Source: Hallerella sp963597395 (GTDB lineage Bacteria; Fibrobacterota; Fibrobacteria; Fibrobacterales; Fibrobacteraceae). Taken from it: DNA of 40,399 bases. Shown here piece after piece: positions 24,170 to 31,791 of the stretch. Under the pieces are notes generated by a model. It did no database searches, was not told the origin of the DNA, and saw only the letters and a list, made by a program, of their open reading frames with translations. Position numbers and translations under genes: made by a program. Within the stretch, counting starts at the first letter, position 1. Each line of letters opens with the position of its first letter. Location: assembly GCA_963597395.1 (NCBI GenBank), contig CAVBPX010000019.1, positions 1 through 40,399 on the forward strand, in the 5' to 3' direction.

Positions 24170-24175
24170 AAGATA
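24170..24175 (-). promoter_or_regulatory. sufS -10-like hexamer TATCTT
   Basis: On the minus strand it lies 7 nt before the sufS ATG. The adjacent repeat copy 5 begins at 24186, so the region expected for the -35 contact lies inside the element. Confidence 0.45.
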
Positions 24176-24185
24176 GAAAACTAAA

Positions 24186-24308
24186 GGTCACCTCTAAAAA
24201 TTCAATTTTCAAAAATTTGGTTGCGATGCTTCGCGCTGGTTCGTCCCGCCCAGCTATCGCTTGGTCTCACTCAAATTTTCTTTACCAAAGCAATTTTTAG
24301 AGTTTTCC
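24186..24308 (+). repeat. MITE-like element, copy 5 (long form, 123 bp, worn right end)
   Basis: The left terminal repeat is intact and the core is nearly identical to copy 3. The right end reads AATTTTTAGAGTTTTCC, with two changes from GGTTCCC copies. The 4-bp flanks (TAAA and TTGA) do not match, unlike the other complete copies, so the right side may have been rearranged. Confidence 0.88.
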
Positions 24309-24317
24309 TTGACTTAA

Positions 24318-24434
24318 ATTCGTTGGCATGAAAACATTGCCGGTCGCATCCTCGTTTGGGACCTGTTCCCGACCATGGCGGGCGTGAACGCGGAAATTCT
24401 CGTGGTCTGCGCAAAGGAAGGAAAAAATGTATAA
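24318..24434 (+). pseudogene. Remnant of a coding sequence (3' fragment)
   Basis: The 231 bp between copy 5 and the next promoter hold no complete gene. From 24318 to the stop at 24432-24434 one frame reads like the end of a real protein (WHENIAGRILVWDLFPT, then AGVNAEILVVCAKEGKNV). There is an in-frame stop just upstream (24315-24317) and no start codon before the protein-like part. A fragment left after deletion next to copy 5 is the simplest reading. The family is not recognised. Chance openness of a short frame is possible. Confidence 0.4.
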
Positions 24435-24528
24435 TGCGGACCAACTTATTAGCTTGGGCAAAAATGTCCAAGTTCAACTTGAGCAGAACAGTTTTCTGAG
24501 CGCTGTTTCCTGATTCCTTTCAACTTTC

Positions 24529-24534
24529 TATATT
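24529..24534 (+). promoter_or_regulatory. FISUMP gene -10-like hexamer TATATT
   Basis: It lies 6 nt before ATG 24541. No ribosome-binding site is present. Confidence 0.55.
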
Positions 24535-24540
24535 GTTTGC

Positions 24541-25653
24541 ATGAAAAAGTTTTTATTGTTGATCCTTTGCGCGGCGGTGTTTGCGCTAGCCGCGTCCCCG
24601 AAAGTTTCCAAGGCATGCTCCAGGGCAAACGGCGAAAAGGCCTGCTCCGAGGCCCTGACCGAACTTGCCATCCGCGGGAAAACGGGCGATACGCTTGCAA
24701 TCGGGCTTTACGGAAAGACGCTCGCTGTCATCAAAAAGAACAAGAAGTTCATGAAGCCCGTGATGGTAAAGGTCGATACGCTTTTGTGGGAGCCTTGCAA
24801 AAAGAAGGAGTTCGCAGCGTGCCTTGAAGCTTGCGTTCTCCGCTCCGATTCAGTCTTCCTTCGGCCGGACGCTCCGGATTCAAGCGCCTGTGCGGAAAAG
24901 CCCCAAAAGCTCGTGGCCAAAAAAATCAGCGTCCCGACGCCCTCGGCTATGCAGCTTCTTGTGGATTCGCTTTCTCGGGACGCTTTCTGGAATTCTTCGT
25001 TTGAGCTTGCGCTTCGCTGGAGGCTTGCCGTAAACGATACGAACCTTGTGCGGCTGGATTCGGCCGTGGCGGAACTTTTGGCCGCGGACCCCTCGGACTT
25101 TGCGCTTGCCAAAAAGAAGTTCACCTACTGCAACGCGTTCGGCGATACGCTTCGCGGACTGCTCGATTCCCTGAACGCTCCGGTCCGTTGCCCGGCTTTC
25201 GAGAGCGTGACCGATCCGCGGGACGGGCGCGTTTACCGCACGGAACGCTTTGGCGAAAAGAACTGGATGATTGACAACATTTCGTTCGACATTCCGGAAA
25301 CTTCGGCATGTTACGACGGCGATTCCCTGAACTGCGAAAAGTTCGGAAGGCTCTATACCTTCGAAGCGGCCGGAACCGCCTGTCCCGAAGGCTTTCACGC
25401 GGCGACGGATGCGGACTTTGACGCTCTTTCCGCAAGCGACGTGGCTGACTTTTCGGTGACGGTCGCATTTGGCGGATACTTTAACCAGAACGGAATTTGC
25501 ACGCTGATGGGCGAAGGAACCTATTTTTGGACGGCGACGGAAGAGGACGCCTCGCGCGGATTTGTGCGGAGCCTTTTCTCGGACGCAAACGCCCTGGACA
25601 AGGCCTCGGTCGATAAGAAGTTCGGACTTTCGGTCCGCTGCGTCGAGGATTAG
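24541..25653 (+). CDS. Exported protein with C-terminal FISUMP domain
   Basis: This 370-residue protein has a signal peptide (MKKFLLLILCAAVFALAA) and no lipobox Cys. Residues 20-220 form a helical, Cys-containing region of unknown function with many Asp/Ser residues. Residues 225-370 match the FISUMP domain: DGRVYRTERFGEKNWMIDNI, SACYDGDSLNCEKFGRLYTF, CPEGFHAATDADFDAL, FWTATEED and SVRCVED follow the usual order and Cys spacing. The domain is expanded in Fibrobacter and is thought to act extracellularly, but its role is unresolved. This copy lacks the usual Ser-rich linker before the domain. It is followed after 3 bp by epmA. Confidence 0.92.
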   Translation: MKKFLLLILCAAVFALAASPKVSKACSRANGEKACSEALTELAIRGKTGDTLAIGLYGKTLAVIKKNKKFMKPVMVKVDTLLWEPCKKKEFAACLEACVLRSDSVFLRPDAPDSSACAEKPQKLVAKKISVPTPSAMQLLVDSLSRDAFWNSSFELALRWRLAVNDTNLVRLDSAVAELLAADPSDFALAKKKFTYCNAFGDTLRGLLDSLNAPVRCPAFESVTDPRDGRVYRTERFGEKNWMIDNISFDIPETSACYDGDSLNCEKFGRLYTFEAAGTACPEGFHAATDADFDALSASDVADFSVTVAFGGYFNQNGICTLMGEGTYFWTATEEDASRGFVRSLFSDANALDKASVDKKFGLSVRCVED

Positions 25654-25656
25654 CCT

Positions 25657-26616
25657 GTGGTGAATTTTCGTCCGACGTGCGACCTTGAAACGTGGAAGGC
25701 GCGGAATCTTTTGACCGAAAAGGTGCGCCGTTTTTTCAGGGCGCGGAACGTGCAGGAGGTCGAAACTCCCGTGCTTTCTCGTGCGAGCGGGACGGACGCG
25801 CATCTGGACTACTTTGAAACTTTGGGAAAGCCCGCGCATTATCTGATGACAAGTCCCGAGTTTCATTTGAAGAGGCTCCTTGCCGCGGGTTTCGGCGACA
25901 TTTTCGAAATCGCGCACGCCTTTCGGGTCGATGAAATCGGAAAAAAGCACAACGCCGAATTTGAACTGGTGGAATGGTACCGCGTCGGGATGCCGTTTGA
26001 GCGCCTGATGGAAGAGGTGGAGGACCTTGCCGCTGAAATTCTCGGAAGGCCCGTGAAGGCGGAGAGGCTCCGGTTTCGCGATGCGTATTTGCGGTATGCG
26101 GGCGTGGATCCTTTGACGGCAAGCGAGGACGAGTTTCGGGCCGCGTTAAGGCGAAACGACGTTCCGGACGTGGAAGGCTCCGATTCGTTTGTGCGCGAGG
26201 ACTGGTGGGACTATCTGATGGTGACGCTCGTGGAGCCGCACCTCGGAAAGGACGCTCCGCAGTTTTTGATGGACTATCCGGCAAGCTGTGCGGCTCTCGC
26301 CAAGACCTACGTGAATTCCGCGGGCGACGCCGTCGCCAAACGCTTTGAACTTTACATCGAGAATATGGAGCTTTGTAACGGCTACGAAGAGCTGACCGAC
26401 CCGGCCGAACAGAGGCGCCGGTTTGAAGCGGACATCGCCTTTCGAAAGGCGCACGAAAAGCCCGTCCCCGTGGTGGACGAGCGTTTTCTTTCGGCCCTCG
26501 AATACGGTATGCCCGAGGCTTCCGGCGTGGCTATGGGTCTCGACAGGCTCTTTATGCTCGCCCTCGGAAAAAAGAAGATTGAGGAAGTCGTCCTGTTTAT
26601 GGACGACAATTCTTAA
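25657..26616 (+). CDS. epmA: EF-P lysine ligase (GenX/PoxA type)
   Basis: EpmA is a truncated class II lysyl-tRNA synthetase homologue that attaches (R)-beta-lysine to elongation factor P. The 319-residue product lacks the anticodon-binding domain and shows class II motifs: VQEVETPVLSRASGTDAHL, YLMTSPEFHLKRLL, FRVDEIGKKHNAEFELVEWY, and GVAMGLDRLFMLALG. The middle insertion and length fit EpmA rather than LysS. Start is GTG 25657 (a second GTG follows at 25660). Neither epmB nor efp is in the window. The 3' end overlaps the convergent thioredoxin-like gene by 20 bases. Confidence 0.94.
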   Translation: MVNFRPTCDLETWKARNLLTEKVRRFFRARNVQEVETPVLSRASGTDAHLDYFETLGKPAHYLMTSPEFHLKRLLAAGFGDIFEIAHAFRVDEIGKKHNAEFELVEWYRVGMPFERLMEEVEDLAAEILGRPVKAERLRFRDAYLRYAGVDPLTASEDEFRAALRRNDVPDVEGSDSFVREDWWDYLMVTLVEPHLGKDAPQFLMDYPASCAALAKTYVNSAGDAVAKRFELYIENMELCNGYEELTDPAEQRRRFEADIAFRKAHEKPVPVVDERFLSALEYGMPEASGVAMGLDRLFMLALGKKKIEEVVLFMDDNS

Positions 26617-27076
26617 GAGATTCTCCGAGCGTTTTGTCCAGTTGGGTTCGCAGCTTTTGCGGGTCGATGGGGCCTATTTCCCGCAAAACGACCTTTCCCG
26701 TGCTGTCAATCAAAAAATGGGACGGAATCGCCCGCGGGTGCCCGAACTTTTTCATCAGCTCGTAGTCCCAATGAACGACGGGGTAGGGAATTTCCATCTT
26801 TTGGACGAAAGCCTCCATGATTTCCTTGGAATCGTCCTCGTTTACGCCCATAAAATGAACTCCGCAAGGCGCGTATTCCGCGTAGAGCTTTTTGAGCGCG
26901 GGAAGTTCCATATTGCAATATCCGCACCAGGAGGCGTGAAAAATAAAGAGGTTGATGCCCGCGTAGCCGTCGATTCGCTCGGGAATCCGGTCGTAGCCCG
27001 CGTCCATGCAGCCGGTTTGGAAAAGGGCGAGACACGGAAAACAAAAAGTCAGGGCGATTTTTGAAAAAAGGTTCAT
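26597..27076 (-). CDS. TlpA/thioredoxin-like lipoprotein
   Basis: This 159-residue protein begins with a lipoprotein-like signal (MNLFSKIALTFCFPCLALF, then QTGC; Cys23). The lipobox is not ideal, with Gln at -3. The thioredoxin-fold domain has the catalytic pair in HASWCGYCNMEL, and the cis-Pro region AIPSHFLIDSTGKVV. TlpA-like proteins act as periplasmic disulfide reductases, for example in cytochrome c maturation; the client is not evident here. It diverges from pilT, with 29 bp between the starts, and overlaps the end of epmA. Confidence 0.88.
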   Translation of the reverse strand: MNLFSKIALTFCFPCLALFQTGCMDAGYDRIPERIDGYAGINLFIFHASWCGYCNMELPALKKLYAEYAPCGVHFMGVNEDDSKEIMEAFVQKMEIPYPVVHWDYELMKKFGHPRAIPSHFLIDSTGKVVLREIGPIDPQKLRTQLDKTLGESLKNCRP

Positions 27077-27093
27077 TGAACCATCAATTTAGT

Positions 27094-27099
27094 TATATT
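27094..27099 (+). promoter_or_regulatory. pilT -10-like hexamer TATATT
   Basis: It lies 6 nt before ATG 27106. TTG at 27076-27078 may be the upstream element. Confidence 0.55.
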
Positions 27100-27105
27100 C
27101 AAAAC

Positions 27106-28173
27106 ATGGCATACAATATTCAAGATCTTTTGGCAGAAATGGTGAAGCGCGGCGCTTCGGACTTGCACATTACGGCGGGAATTCCCCCGATGTTGCGTCT
27201 TGCCGGAAAGCTCACGCCGATGGGGACCGAAAAGCTCGCCCCCGAAGAGACGATGCGCATGACCTACAGCCTGATGAACGAGGTTCAAAAGAAGTCGTTC
27301 GAACAGAACAAGGAATGCGACTTTTCGTTCGGCATTGCGAACCTCGCCCGATTCCGTGCAAACGCTTACCTGCAACGCGGATGTGTGGCCCTTGCCCTTC
27401 GTATCATTCCGCTCAAAATCAAGACCTTCAAGGAACTGGATCTTCCACCCATCATTGCGGAATTTACGACGCGGCCGTCCGGACTTGTGCTGGTGACAGG
27501 CTCCACGGGTTCCGGCAAATCGACGACGCTCGCCGCGATGATTGACAAAATCAACAAGGAACGTCACGAGCACATTCTGACGATTGAAGACCCGATTGAA
27601 TTTTTGCACAAGCACCAGAACTGCATGGTGAACCAGCGCGAAGTCGGAAACGATACCAAGAGCTTTTCACAGGCGCTCAAGATGGCGCTCCGCCAGGACC
27701 CGGACATTGTGCTTATCGGCGAAATGCGCGACCTCGAAACGATTCGCGCCGCCCTGACGATCGCGGAAACGGGTCACCTGACCCTTGCGACGCTTCACAC
27801 GAACTCTGCGGTCCAGACCATCAACCGTATTGTGGATGCCTTCCCGCAGGGCGAGCAGCAGACTGTTCGTACGCAGCTTTCGTTTGTGCTGCAGGGCGTC
27901 GTGTGCCAAATGCTCCTTCCGAAAATCGGCGGCGGCCGAGTGATGTGCTACGAAGTGATGAACGTGACGCCCGCCATCCGCGCGCTAATCCGCGACAACA
28001 AGACGCATCAGATTGGTTCAATGATCGAAATCGGCCAGAAGTTCGGCATGAACACAATGAACATGCGGCTCGCGGAGCTCGTCCGCCAGGGAAAGCTCGA
28101 CCACTTCGAAGCGGTCGCCAAGTCCCCGGATCCGGCGCAGCTCGAAAAGGATCTCGAAAAGATTGGAGTGTAA
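27106..28173 (+). CDS. pilT: Type IV pilus retraction ATPase
   Basis: PilT is the hexameric ATPase that powers pilus retraction. The 355-residue product has Walker A TGSTGSGKST (residues 131-140), the Asp box (TIEDPIEF), Walker B (DPDIVLIGEMRD, 199-209) and the His box (GHLTLATLHTNSA). The C-terminal motif AIRALIRDNKTHQI matches the AIRNLIRE signature specific to PilT, separating it from PilB. The next gene, pilC, follows after 3 bp. Pilins and the other pilus genes are not in the window. Confidence 0.97.
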   Translation: MAYNIQDLLAEMVKRGASDLHITAGIPPMLRLAGKLTPMGTEKLAPEETMRMTYSLMNEVQKKSFEQNKECDFSFGIANLARFRANAYLQRGCVALALRIIPLKIKTFKELDLPPIIAEFTTRPSGLVLVTGSTGSGKSTTLAAMIDKINKERHEHILTIEDPIEFLHKHQNCMVNQREVGNDTKSFSQALKMALRQDPDIVLIGEMRDLETIRAALTIAETGHLTLATLHTNSAVQTINRIVDAFPQGEQQTVRTQLSFVLQGVVCQMLLPKIGGGRVMCYEVMNVTPAIRALIRDNKTHQIGSMIEIGQKFGMNTMNMRLAELVRQGKLDHFEAVAKSPDPAQLEKDLEKIGV

Positions 28174-28176
28174 CCG

Positions 28177-29379
28177 ATGCCAGTATTCCTTTACAAGGCT
28201 CAAAACACGCAGGGAAACCAGTTCGACGGCGAAATCGAGGCCAAGTCGAAGGACGAGGCGGAATCCCTTCTCCGCCGCAAGCATCTGGTCGTCAACAGTC
28301 TCAAGCGCAAGCCTATAGAAATCAAGATCCAGATAGGTTCGGGCATCAAGTCCAAGGACGTTTCCCGTTTTACGCGCATGTTCAGTTCGATGACCTCGGC
28401 GGGCCTTCCGATGCTCCAGTGCCTGAACATTCTGGAAGAGCAGATGGAAAATCCGGCGATGAAGGCCGTTGTACATAAATTAACAATGTCCATCAGCGGC
28501 GGTTCGAGCCTTGCCGATGCGCTCGCCCAGCACCCGAAGGTTTTTGACAAGCTCTATTGCAACATGGTGGCCGCGGGTGAAGCGGGCGGTATTCTCGACG
28601 GAATTCTTTCGAGACTTGCGGATTACCAGGAAGCGAACGAACGCCTTGTCCGCAAAGTGAAAAAGGCCCTGACCTACCCAATCATGGTGGCGGTCGTCGC
28701 CGTGATTGTCGTGATTTTGATGCTCTCGTTTGTGGTGCCGACCTTTGCGCAAACCTTTATGGAAGCGGGCGGCGAACTTCCGTGGCCGACGCAGGTGGTG
28801 ATGAACCTCTCGGACGGAATTCGCGACTATGCGGCTTTTTGGGTTTTGGGAGCCGTGGCGATTGTCGTCGCGTTCAAGGTGATTATGAAGGTTCCGAAGC
28901 TTCACCTCGAATGGGACCGGATAATGCTCAAGGTTCCGAAGCTCGGCGATTTGCAGGTGAAGAGCGCCGTGGCGCGGTTCAGCCGTACGCTCGGAACGCT
29001 TCTCAACGCGGGAGTCTCGGTGACGGAAGCCTTGCAGGTGACGGCAAAAACCTCGGGAAACCTGGCCGTCGAAAGCGCAATCATGAAGATTGCGGTAGGG
29101 CTTGCGGGCGGCAAGAGCATTGTGGAACCGATGAAGGAAACGAAGATTTTTCCGGCGATGGTCTGCCAGATGGTGGGCGTCGGCGAAAAGACTGGACAGC
29201 TCGGGGCGATGCTTTTGAAAGTGGCGGACTTTTACGACGAAGAAGTGGATGCGGCGATCGATGCGGTGACGTCGATGATGGAACCGCTCATCATGATTTT
29301 CCTCGGTGGCGCGGTCGGCTTCCTGATGATTGCCATGTATATGCCGATATTCAGCATGTCCGATGCGGTGACCGGGTGA
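28177..29379 (+). CDS. pilC: Type IV pilus inner-membrane platform protein
   Basis: The 400-residue product has two repeats of the T2SSF/GspF domain: FTRMFSSMTSAGLPMLQCLN in the first and FSRTLGTLLNAGVSVTEALQ in the second, each followed by VAAGEAGG/VGVGEKTG motifs. Three transmembrane helices are visible (near 170, 220 and 375). PilC anchors the motor ATPases to the pilus base. It is co-transcribed with pilT and ends about 40 bp before a strong terminator. Confidence 0.96.
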   Translation: MPVFLYKAQNTQGNQFDGEIEAKSKDEAESLLRRKHLVVNSLKRKPIEIKIQIGSGIKSKDVSRFTRMFSSMTSAGLPMLQCLNILEEQMENPAMKAVVHKLTMSISGGSSLADALAQHPKVFDKLYCNMVAAGEAGGILDGILSRLADYQEANERLVRKVKKALTYPIMVAVVAVIVVILMLSFVVPTFAQTFMEAGGELPWPTQVVMNLSDGIRDYAAFWVLGAVAIVVAFKVIMKVPKLHLEWDRIMLKVPKLGDLQVKSAVARFSRTLGTLLNAGVSVTEALQVTAKTSGNLAVESAIMKIAVGLAGGKSIVEPMKETKIFPAMVCQMVGVGEKTGQLGAMLLKVADFYDEEVDAAIDAVTSMMEPLIMIFLGGAVGFLMIAMYMPIFSMSDAVTG

Positions 29380-29421
29380 TTAATCGTCGAATGTAGTCGC
29401 TTAATCAAATTTCGAAAATTC

Positions 29422-29458
29422 AAAAACGGCTTTTTTCTTGTGAAAAAGGCCGTTTTTT
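29422..29458 (+). terminator. Rho-independent terminator after pilC
   Basis: AAAAACGGC at 29422-29430 pairs with GCCGTTTTT (29449-29457), and an inner A/T stem extends it. The T-run after the stem continues to 29458. The stem is symmetric enough that it could act on either strand. Confidence 0.85.
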
Positions 29459-29488
29459 GCTTGGCACCGTTTTTGCATTAGGTAAGGC

Positions 29489-29510
29489 GTCCCGATGTCG
29501 GGGCATTTTT
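29489..29510 (+). promoter_or_regulatory. Hairpin plus T-run in the spoVG leader
   Basis: GTCCCGA (29489-29495) can pair with TCGGGGC (29498-29504), though a 2-nt loop means the real stem is about 5-6 bp. ATTTTT follows. The position directly before the ribosome site GGAGG (29513-29517) is suited to attenuation or to a control of translation. Confidence 0.35.
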
Positions 29511-29521
29511 ATGGAGGCTCT

Positions 29522-29866
29522 ATGCCAAAAGCAAAAACGGCGAATGCCGCAGAAGAAAAACAGCAGCCGAAAGTCTCGGACTTTGACTGCCTTGTGGTGA
29601 CGAACGTCCGCGTGTATCCTTTTAAGGAAGGAATGAACATGGGACACATCAAGGCTCTTGCCCGCGTAACGTTGAACGAACAGTTCGAGCTTACGCAGCT
29701 CCGCGTCATGGACGGCGAAAACGGCCTGTTCGTGGGGTATCCGAACGACCCGTTTTACAAGGGCGAGGAATATCGGAGCATCTACTTCCCGATTACGCGG
29801 GAATGCCGTGAACACATCGAAAACTGCATTCTCGAAAAGTACCAGCAGACGATAGCCGCCGCCTAG
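29522..29866 (+). CDS. spoVG: SpoVG-family regulator
   Basis: SpoVG proteins bind nucleic acid and affect septation and gene expression in Gram-positives and spirochaetes. The 114-residue product has an unusual N-terminal tail (MPKAKTANAAEEKQQPKVSD), then the SpoVG core: VRVYPFKEG, KALARVTLNEQFELTQLRVM, DGENGLFVGYPN, EEYRSIYFPITRECREHIE. The family is normally about 85-100 residues, so the tail makes it longer. Start ATG 29522 has GGAGG 4 nt upstream. It precedes comM by 8 bp, so the two are probably co-transcribed. The role in this organism is unknown. Confidence 0.9.
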   Translation: MPKAKTANAAEEKQQPKVSDFDCLVVTNVRVYPFKEGMNMGHIKALARVTLNEQFELTQLRVMDGENGLFVGYPNDPFYKGEEYRSIYFPITRECREHIENCILEKYQQTIAAA

Positions 29867-29874
29867 GACGTCAC

Positions 29875-31428
29875 GTGTTCCAGAGGATTCGCACCAGTTG
29901 TCTTTTCGGAATCAAGGCGATTCCGGTGAATGTCGAAGTGGATTCTTCGCCCGGGCTTCCGGGGTTTACGCTTGTCGGACTTCCGGACAATGCGGTTCGC
30001 GAGTCCCGGGAACGCGTCGTCTCCAGCGTGCGAAGTTCCGGTTTTGCGGTTTCGGGAAGCCGCATGACCGTGAACCTTTCCCCGGCGGACTTGCGGAAGG
30101 AGGGAACCTCTCTCGACTTGCCGCTTGCCGTGGGAATGCTCATTGCGAGCGAGGAAATTTCCGTTCGAAACGCGGAGCGGTTTGTCTTTTTGGGGGAACT
30201 TTCTCTCGATGGCCGCATTAAGCCCGTGCATGGAGTCTTGTCCGTGGCGATGAGCCTTTCGAAAAAAAACGATATTCTGGTAATTCCGCGCGAGAACGTC
30301 GACGAGGCGAGCCTTGTGGCGGGACTTTCGATTGTGGGCGTTTCGACGCTTGCGGAATGCATTCGGGCAATATCCTCGGAAGAAGACTTGAAGCCCGTTC
30401 GGTCGCAGGGAATTTTGTCCCGGAGGTTTTTGGCGGATTCTTCCGTGCCCGATTTTCGCTCGGTGCTGGGGATGGAGAGCGTCAAACGGGCGCTCGAAAT
30501 TGCGGCGGCCGGAGCCCACAACTTTTTACTCGTCGGTTCTCCCGGCTCCGGCAAGACTTTTTCGGCGAGATGTCTGCCCGGAATTTTACCCCCGATGACC
30601 GACGACGAAATTTTGGAATGTACGCGCATCTATTCGTCGCTTCGAATTCTGGGCGACGAGACTTCGTGCAAATTTTTAAGTGCGCGGCCTTTCCGCTCGC
30701 CCCATCATTCCTCTTCGATGGTCGCGCTGGTGGGTGGTGGTCCGCGGCTTAAGCCCGGCGAGGCGAGCCTTGCGCACAACGGCGTCCTCTTTTTGGACGA
30801 ACTTCCTGAGTTTAACCGAAACGTTTTGGAGGCGCTCCGCGAACCGATGGAGGACGGAGTCATCCGCATCAGCCGTGCAAGCGGCACCGTCACATGGCCC
30901 GCGAGGTTTATGATGGGGGCCGCGATGAACCCCTGCCCGTGCGGCTATTCGATGGACCCGAAGCGGGAATGCACCTGCTTGCCCGATGCTGTCCGAAGAT
31001 ACCGCCAGCGGGTTTCGGGCCCGATGCTCGACCGGATAGACATCCAGGTGGCGGTTCCGACGACGGATCCGCAAAGTCTTGTGGAAGCAAAGGCGGGGGA
31101 GGGGTCCGCCGAAATCCGTGCGCGGGTCGTTGCCGCGCGGAGCGTCCAGACGGCCCGGTTCGCGGGCGGAAAGCTCCATGCGAATGCGGAAATGAACAGC
31201 GACGAAACCAAGGCCTTTGCACAAATGTCCGTTGCAACGACCCGTTTTGCCGTGTCCGCGGCCGAAAAGATGCGCCTTTCGGCAAGAGGTTATTACCGGA
31301 TGCTCAAGGTCGCCCGGACGATTGCCGATTTGCGGGCGGTAAACTGTGCGAGGGAAAATGTTCCGGTTGAAAACGCGGATATTGCGGAAGCGCTTCGCTT
31401 TCGGGCCTTTTCAGGTCTTGTCGGGTGA
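29875..31428 (+). CDS. comM: ComM/YifB-family AAA ATPase (Mg-chelatase-like)
   Basis: ComM is a hexameric helicase that promotes branch migration during natural transformation in some bacteria. The 517-residue product has the N-terminal Lon-like domain (SPGLPGFTLVGLPDNAV), Walker A GSPGSGKT (221-228), the family signature RPFRSPHHSSSMVALVGG, Walker B VLFLDELPEF, the Cys cluster NPCPCGY with CTC, and the C-terminal LSARGYYRMLKVARTIADL. Start is GTG 29875, 8 bp after spoVG. The 3' end overlaps convergent folB by 18 bases. With pilT/pilC just upstream this is suggestive of DNA uptake, but no other competence gene is here. Confidence 0.95.
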   Translation: MFQRIRTSCLFGIKAIPVNVEVDSSPGLPGFTLVGLPDNAVRESRERVVSSVRSSGFAVSGSRMTVNLSPADLRKEGTSLDLPLAVGMLIASEEISVRNAERFVFLGELSLDGRIKPVHGVLSVAMSLSKKNDILVIPRENVDEASLVAGLSIVGVSTLAECIRAISSEEDLKPVRSQGILSRRFLADSSVPDFRSVLGMESVKRALEIAAAGAHNFLLVGSPGSGKTFSARCLPGILPPMTDDEILECTRIYSSLRILGDETSCKFLSARPFRSPHHSSSMVALVGGGPRLKPGEASLAHNGVLFLDELPEFNRNVLEALREPMEDGVIRISRASGTVTWPARFMMGAAMNPCPCGYSMDPKRECTCLPDAVRRYRQRVSGPMLDRIDIQVAVPTTDPQSLVEAKAGEGSAEIRARVVAARSVQTARFAGGKLHANAEMNSDETKAFAQMSVATTRFAVSAAEKMRLSARGYYRMLKVARTIADLRAVNCARENVPVENADIAEALRFRAFSGLVG

Positions 31429-31791
31429 GCGTTCCAGGCGAATTTCGGCCGAAGCGCCGCGGGCGTCGATGATTGCTTCGGGCTTTTCGATGCGGACCCA
31501 GGCGGCGGAGACGTTCGGACACGTCTGAAGAATACGGCTTGCTGTGCGGTAAACGAGCGTTTCGACCAGCTCGAAGCGGGCCTCCTGGATGTATTTGACG
31601 AGATCCTCGGAGAGCTTCGCATAATCGACCGTCTTTTCGAGCGAGTCGCTTTCGGCAAACGGTGAAAAGTCCATCCACAGCGAAAAGCTGAGCCGGACCG
31701 GCTGTGGCCGTTCCCGTTCAAAGGAAAGGGCTCCGATGATAGTCTCGAAGCCCAAATCCGTAACGGAAATTTTTCCGGTTCCGTTTACCAT
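31411..31791 (-). CDS. folB: Dihydroneopterin aldolase
   Basis: FolB cleaves 7,8-dihydroneopterin to 6-hydroxymethyl-dihydropterin in folate synthesis. The 126-residue product has TDLGFETIIGALSFERE (catalytic region with Glu), DYAKLSEDLVKYIQ (the Tyr-containing helix), FELVETLVYRTA, and VRIEKPEAI with the conserved Lys. The length fits. Its start overlaps the stop of the upstream membrane protein gene by seven bases, so it is translated from the same transcript. No other folate gene is adjacent. Confidence 0.92.
   Translation of the reverse strand: MVNGTGKISVTDLGFETIIGALSFERERPQPVRLSFSLWMDFSPFAESDSLEKTVDYAKLSEDLVKYIQEARFELVETLVYRTASRILQTCPNVSAAWVRIEKPEAIIDARGASAEIRLERSPDKT

Noticed and set aside
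1..24308. Dispersed repeats considered as a CRISPR array
   Set aside because: The copies are kilobases apart, 72-123 bp long, with terminal inverted repeats and target duplications; there are no regular spacers and no cas genes.
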